From assembly GCF_012516375.2 (NCBI RefSeq), contig NZ_CP051204.2:6510001-6574000 (forward strand): a stretch of 64,000 nt of DNA, written 5' to 3'. The notes beneath the pieces are model-generated. The model did no database searches. It saw only the letters and a list, made by a program, of their open reading frames with translations, and was not told the DNA's origin. The stretch comes from Chitinophaga oryzae. Its GTDB lineage: Bacteria > Bacteroidota > Bacteroidia > Chitinophagales > Chitinophagaceae. The position numbers and the translations under genes are program-made. Positions 61,480-64,000 of this stretch are shown piece by piece (position 1 is the stretch's first letter; every line of letters begins with the position of its first letter).

Positions 61480-64000
61480 TTAGAAGTTAGTGTAAAGAGA
61501 AAAGCTGTAAAACGGCTCCACCGGTAATCTCCGCTCTCCCGAAATCGGATCAATGGCTTCGGGGTCTATATCATTTCCACTGAAAGTATAATGAAACACG
61601 TTCTGCGCCTGCAGCCTTAACTGTGTGCGGGTCAGGCCGCTCCGCTTCAGAAATGCTGATTTAAGATGGTAGGTCAATACCAGGTCTCTCAACCGGATAT
61701 AATCCGCTTTGCGAACAAACTTGTCTGCGAAGGTATAGGCATATCTCCCGGTATAATCGTAATCGCCGGGCGAGCCGGAAACCGGGTAACCCGGGATGTC
61801 CGTATGATTTTCATCACCGGGCTTTTTCCAGAAGTTGGTCGCTCCCTGCAAAGGATACGAAAAGGCTACATCATCCGGGTCAGGGGGCTGTACACGCATG
61901 ACGTGGCCACCATAATACATAAAGAGAAAGGAGAGATCAAAATTTCCCAGCGAAAACTGGTTGTTTAGCCCTAACGTGTATTTGGGGGTGGTGGTACCGC
62001 TGAAGACCAAATCATTGAAGTCTACGTCTACGATCTGATCGCCGTTGGTGTTCATGACTTTTTTCTCTTTGTTACGGTTATATACGAACGGCTGCCCCAG
62101 CTCATTGAGCCCGCCATACCGATAGCTGAACAATCCGTTGATCGGATATCCTTCCTGTGCCAGCAGGCCGGATACCATATCAACCGATGTTTTGGCATCG
62201 GTGGGCATCACCTTCAGGACTTTATTATGGTTAAAGGCGGCCGTTAGCTGTGTTTGCCAGTTGAAACGCTGCGTTTTAACGTTGATGCTGTTGACCATCA
62301 ATTCCACGCCGTTGTTACTGATAGATGCTGTGTTTGCGTTGTATCCGTTGAAGCCGGTGGTGGGGTCTGCGGATACTGCACCGAACACATCTTCCGCTCT
62401 CTTGTTGTAGAAATCCACCGTTCCGGAGATGCGGTTATTAAACAAGGCGTAGTCGAGTCCTACGTTGAAGTTGCGGGTTGTTTCCCAGCGGATGGACTGG
62501 TTTTCGGCAGACAGTACTTCGGAAGAAGCCACGGGCACTATTGGTATTGTGTTGATGATCGTGCTCAGCAGAAGAAAGGGGCCGCTGACAGTAGATGGCA
62601 CATTCCCATTGAACCCGGTGGCAATACGCAGTTGCAGGTTGTCCAGCCAGCGGACTGTTTTCAGGAAGTTCTCTTCATGCATGCGCCAACTGGCGCCGAC
62701 AGACCATAACGGTTTATTTTTGTAGGCAGGATCAGCGCCGAACAGGTTGGACTGGTCTATACGAAAGCTGCCTGTGGCAATGTATTTGTTATCATAGATA
62801 TAAGTCCCCTGCGCATAGTACGACATAAATCTTCTGTCGAGGCTGGTCTCTCTGAAATAGTCTTCTATAAAAAAAGTGGCCGCCAGCAGGCCGGTTTCTT
62901 TAAATGCCGGCGAGCCATACTGGCTCAATGCCTGCATATTAATGGGTTTATTGATCAGCGACTGGCCATCGTATCCGAAATAGGAGCTTTTAATGCCGGA
63001 TTCTGTACGCTTCCGTTGTTCAATACCGGCGATGCCTGAGAGATTGTGTTTGGTTCCAAAGTCCTTGTTGAGGTTTAACTGGCCGCGCACCGTATAGGCG
63101 TTGCCTTTAATATTGTCGAGCGTATAGATGCCACCGGGGGAAGGTCCACAAAAAGCGGTCTGCCTGTGGACGGATCTTTCTTTGCGCGGGTGTTCAGCAG
63201 CCGGCGGACGGTGTATGCTTTTTCCGTTCTCAGGTAGCCGTTGCCTGTTTGCTGATTTTCGTAGGCGCCGCCTACATCCAGTGTGAGCCATTTTGTGAGG
63301 GTGGCGTTGAGACGTCCCTGCAGCCGCAGGGCCGACAGGTTGATTTTTGTAGTGGTGTTAAACGGCTCTTCGTAGGGATAATACAACTGATCGTAGAGGC
63401 CCAGGCTTTTGATGATTTCGTTCTGAGCAACGCTGCGGACAGAATTGGACTCCTTCCCGGGGCCATAAAACGAAGGGAGGGCATTGCCTTGCTCATCTGT
63501 AAAGCGCTGGTGCGGTGGCGCGTCCGTATATGGCACCGCCTTGCCGCTTTTATTGACGCTGTTGTTGTACACCGCCCGGAAATCGAAAGAGAAACGGTCG
63601 GTGAATTTGTAGGTATTGGCAAAGTTCAGGACAAAACGCTGGTTATCGGAGCGTCTTTGGGTCAGTGCTTCACCGACGTAATTGATGCCAAGCAGATAGG
63701 TGCTTTTTTCATTTCCGCCGCTTACGTCAAAGTCCAGTTGCTGGGCTGTTTTTGTGCGGAAAAAAAGCCGTTTATAATCCGCCTGGCTGTTGTAACTGGC
63801 TATTTCCGCAATCTGGCGGTCGGCCTCATCTGCACTGAGGGTGCCTTCCTTTACGCGGAACAGCAGTTCATATATCGGATCGATGGCCGCACCATAGCGG
63901 TAAATGCGACGGGAATGACCACCCAGCATCACGCGGTCTTTCATGAGCTGGGCATATTCTGTTGAGCCGGGGTAATGCAGATACCCGAAATCCGGCTTAG
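61480..64000 (-). CDS. SusC/RagA-family TonB-dependent transporter, partial and frameshifted
   Basis: The gene continues past the right edge. The visible part holds plug-distal and barrel regions: GNGYLRTEKAYTVRRLLNT, then NAYTVRGQLNLNKDFGTKHNL, QYGSPAFKETGLLAATFFIED and the end SFSLYTNF. The two frames meet at the plus-strand G5 run 63136-63140 (C5 in coding sense). One more C reads DLPPGGIYTLDNIKGNAYT. Ten bp separate it from the SusD gene. It lacks the N-terminal STN and plug in the window, so FecR coupling cannot be judged. Confidence 0.88.

Noticed and set aside
1..64000. CRISPR arrays, tRNA or rRNA genes and insertion sequences
   Set aside because: No regularly spaced direct repeats, cloverleaf-like sequences, transposase frames or terminal inverted repeats were seen on reading either strand.

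Overview
The window comes from a Bacteroidota chromosome, most likely Chitinophaga or a close relative. The evidence is SusC/SusD pairs with a FecI/FecR switch, DUF4369-TlpA lipoproteins, a type IX secretion sorting domain, TAnnTTTG-like promoter boxes, moderately high GC and a clade II (Sec-type, lipoprotein) nitrous oxide reductase operon. The genus is an inference from overall gene content.

Layout. Positions 1-1069 hold the end of a LanC-like cyclase. Positions 1115-10287 hold housekeeping and accessory genes: amino-acid permease, Imm22-like protein, YbaK-type deacylase, PEP synthase, universal stress protein, Ntn-hydrolase and AraC regulator. Positions 10521-16654 are a tripartite RND efflux operon ending in a TetR gene. 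Positions 16761-18009 (minus strand) are a compact module of two tandem paralogous small basic proteins followed by an ADP-ribosyltransferase-like protein, resembling a toxin-antitoxin locus. Positions 18380-24142 are a heavy-metal-type RND operon with a DUF190 gene. Positions 24346-27351 are a TetR/SDR/DHA2-transporter cluster with the same palindromic operator before each gene. Then come a YfhO-like membrane protein, small regulators and, at 32549-40414, a FecI/FecR/SusC/SusD locus ending in a secreted HExxH metalloprotease.

Positions 40528-48116 are visibly more A/T-rich and mostly on the minus strand. They hold a T9SS surface protein and the most interesting locus of the window. This is a four-gene cassette encoding a C39-like/VKOR/thioredoxin fusion, a double-glycine-leader peptide with six cysteines, a TlpA-type thioredoxin lipoprotein and a glycosyltransferase-like protein. 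The peptide is hidden in a naive reading because one base is missing at 46340-46344. Restoring it gives a 103-residue precursor with leader ending ILGG. I infer a disulfide-bonded secreted peptide (bacteriocin or signal) with its own oxidative folding machinery.

Positions 48574-58603 hold an unknown protein divergent from queD, a three-cysteine Rrf2 regulator, a flavodoxin-like gene and the nos operon (cytochrome c, nosZ, membrane protein, nosL, nosD, nosF, nosY). Four 18-bp inverted repeats of the form AAGGAYA-N4-YRTCYTT lie in the intergenic regions of this block and are probable Rrf2 sites. Positions 58643-64000 (minus) are a TlpA-like protein, a SusD and a SusC that runs off the edge.

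At least eight genes are broken by a single indel at a short G/C run, mostly five bases where six restore the frame. Because the downstream parts are intact and conserved, sequencing or assembly error is more likely than mass pseudogenisation. Those genes are described here as single frame-corrected genes. No tRNA, rRNA, CRISPR array or insertion sequence was recognised.
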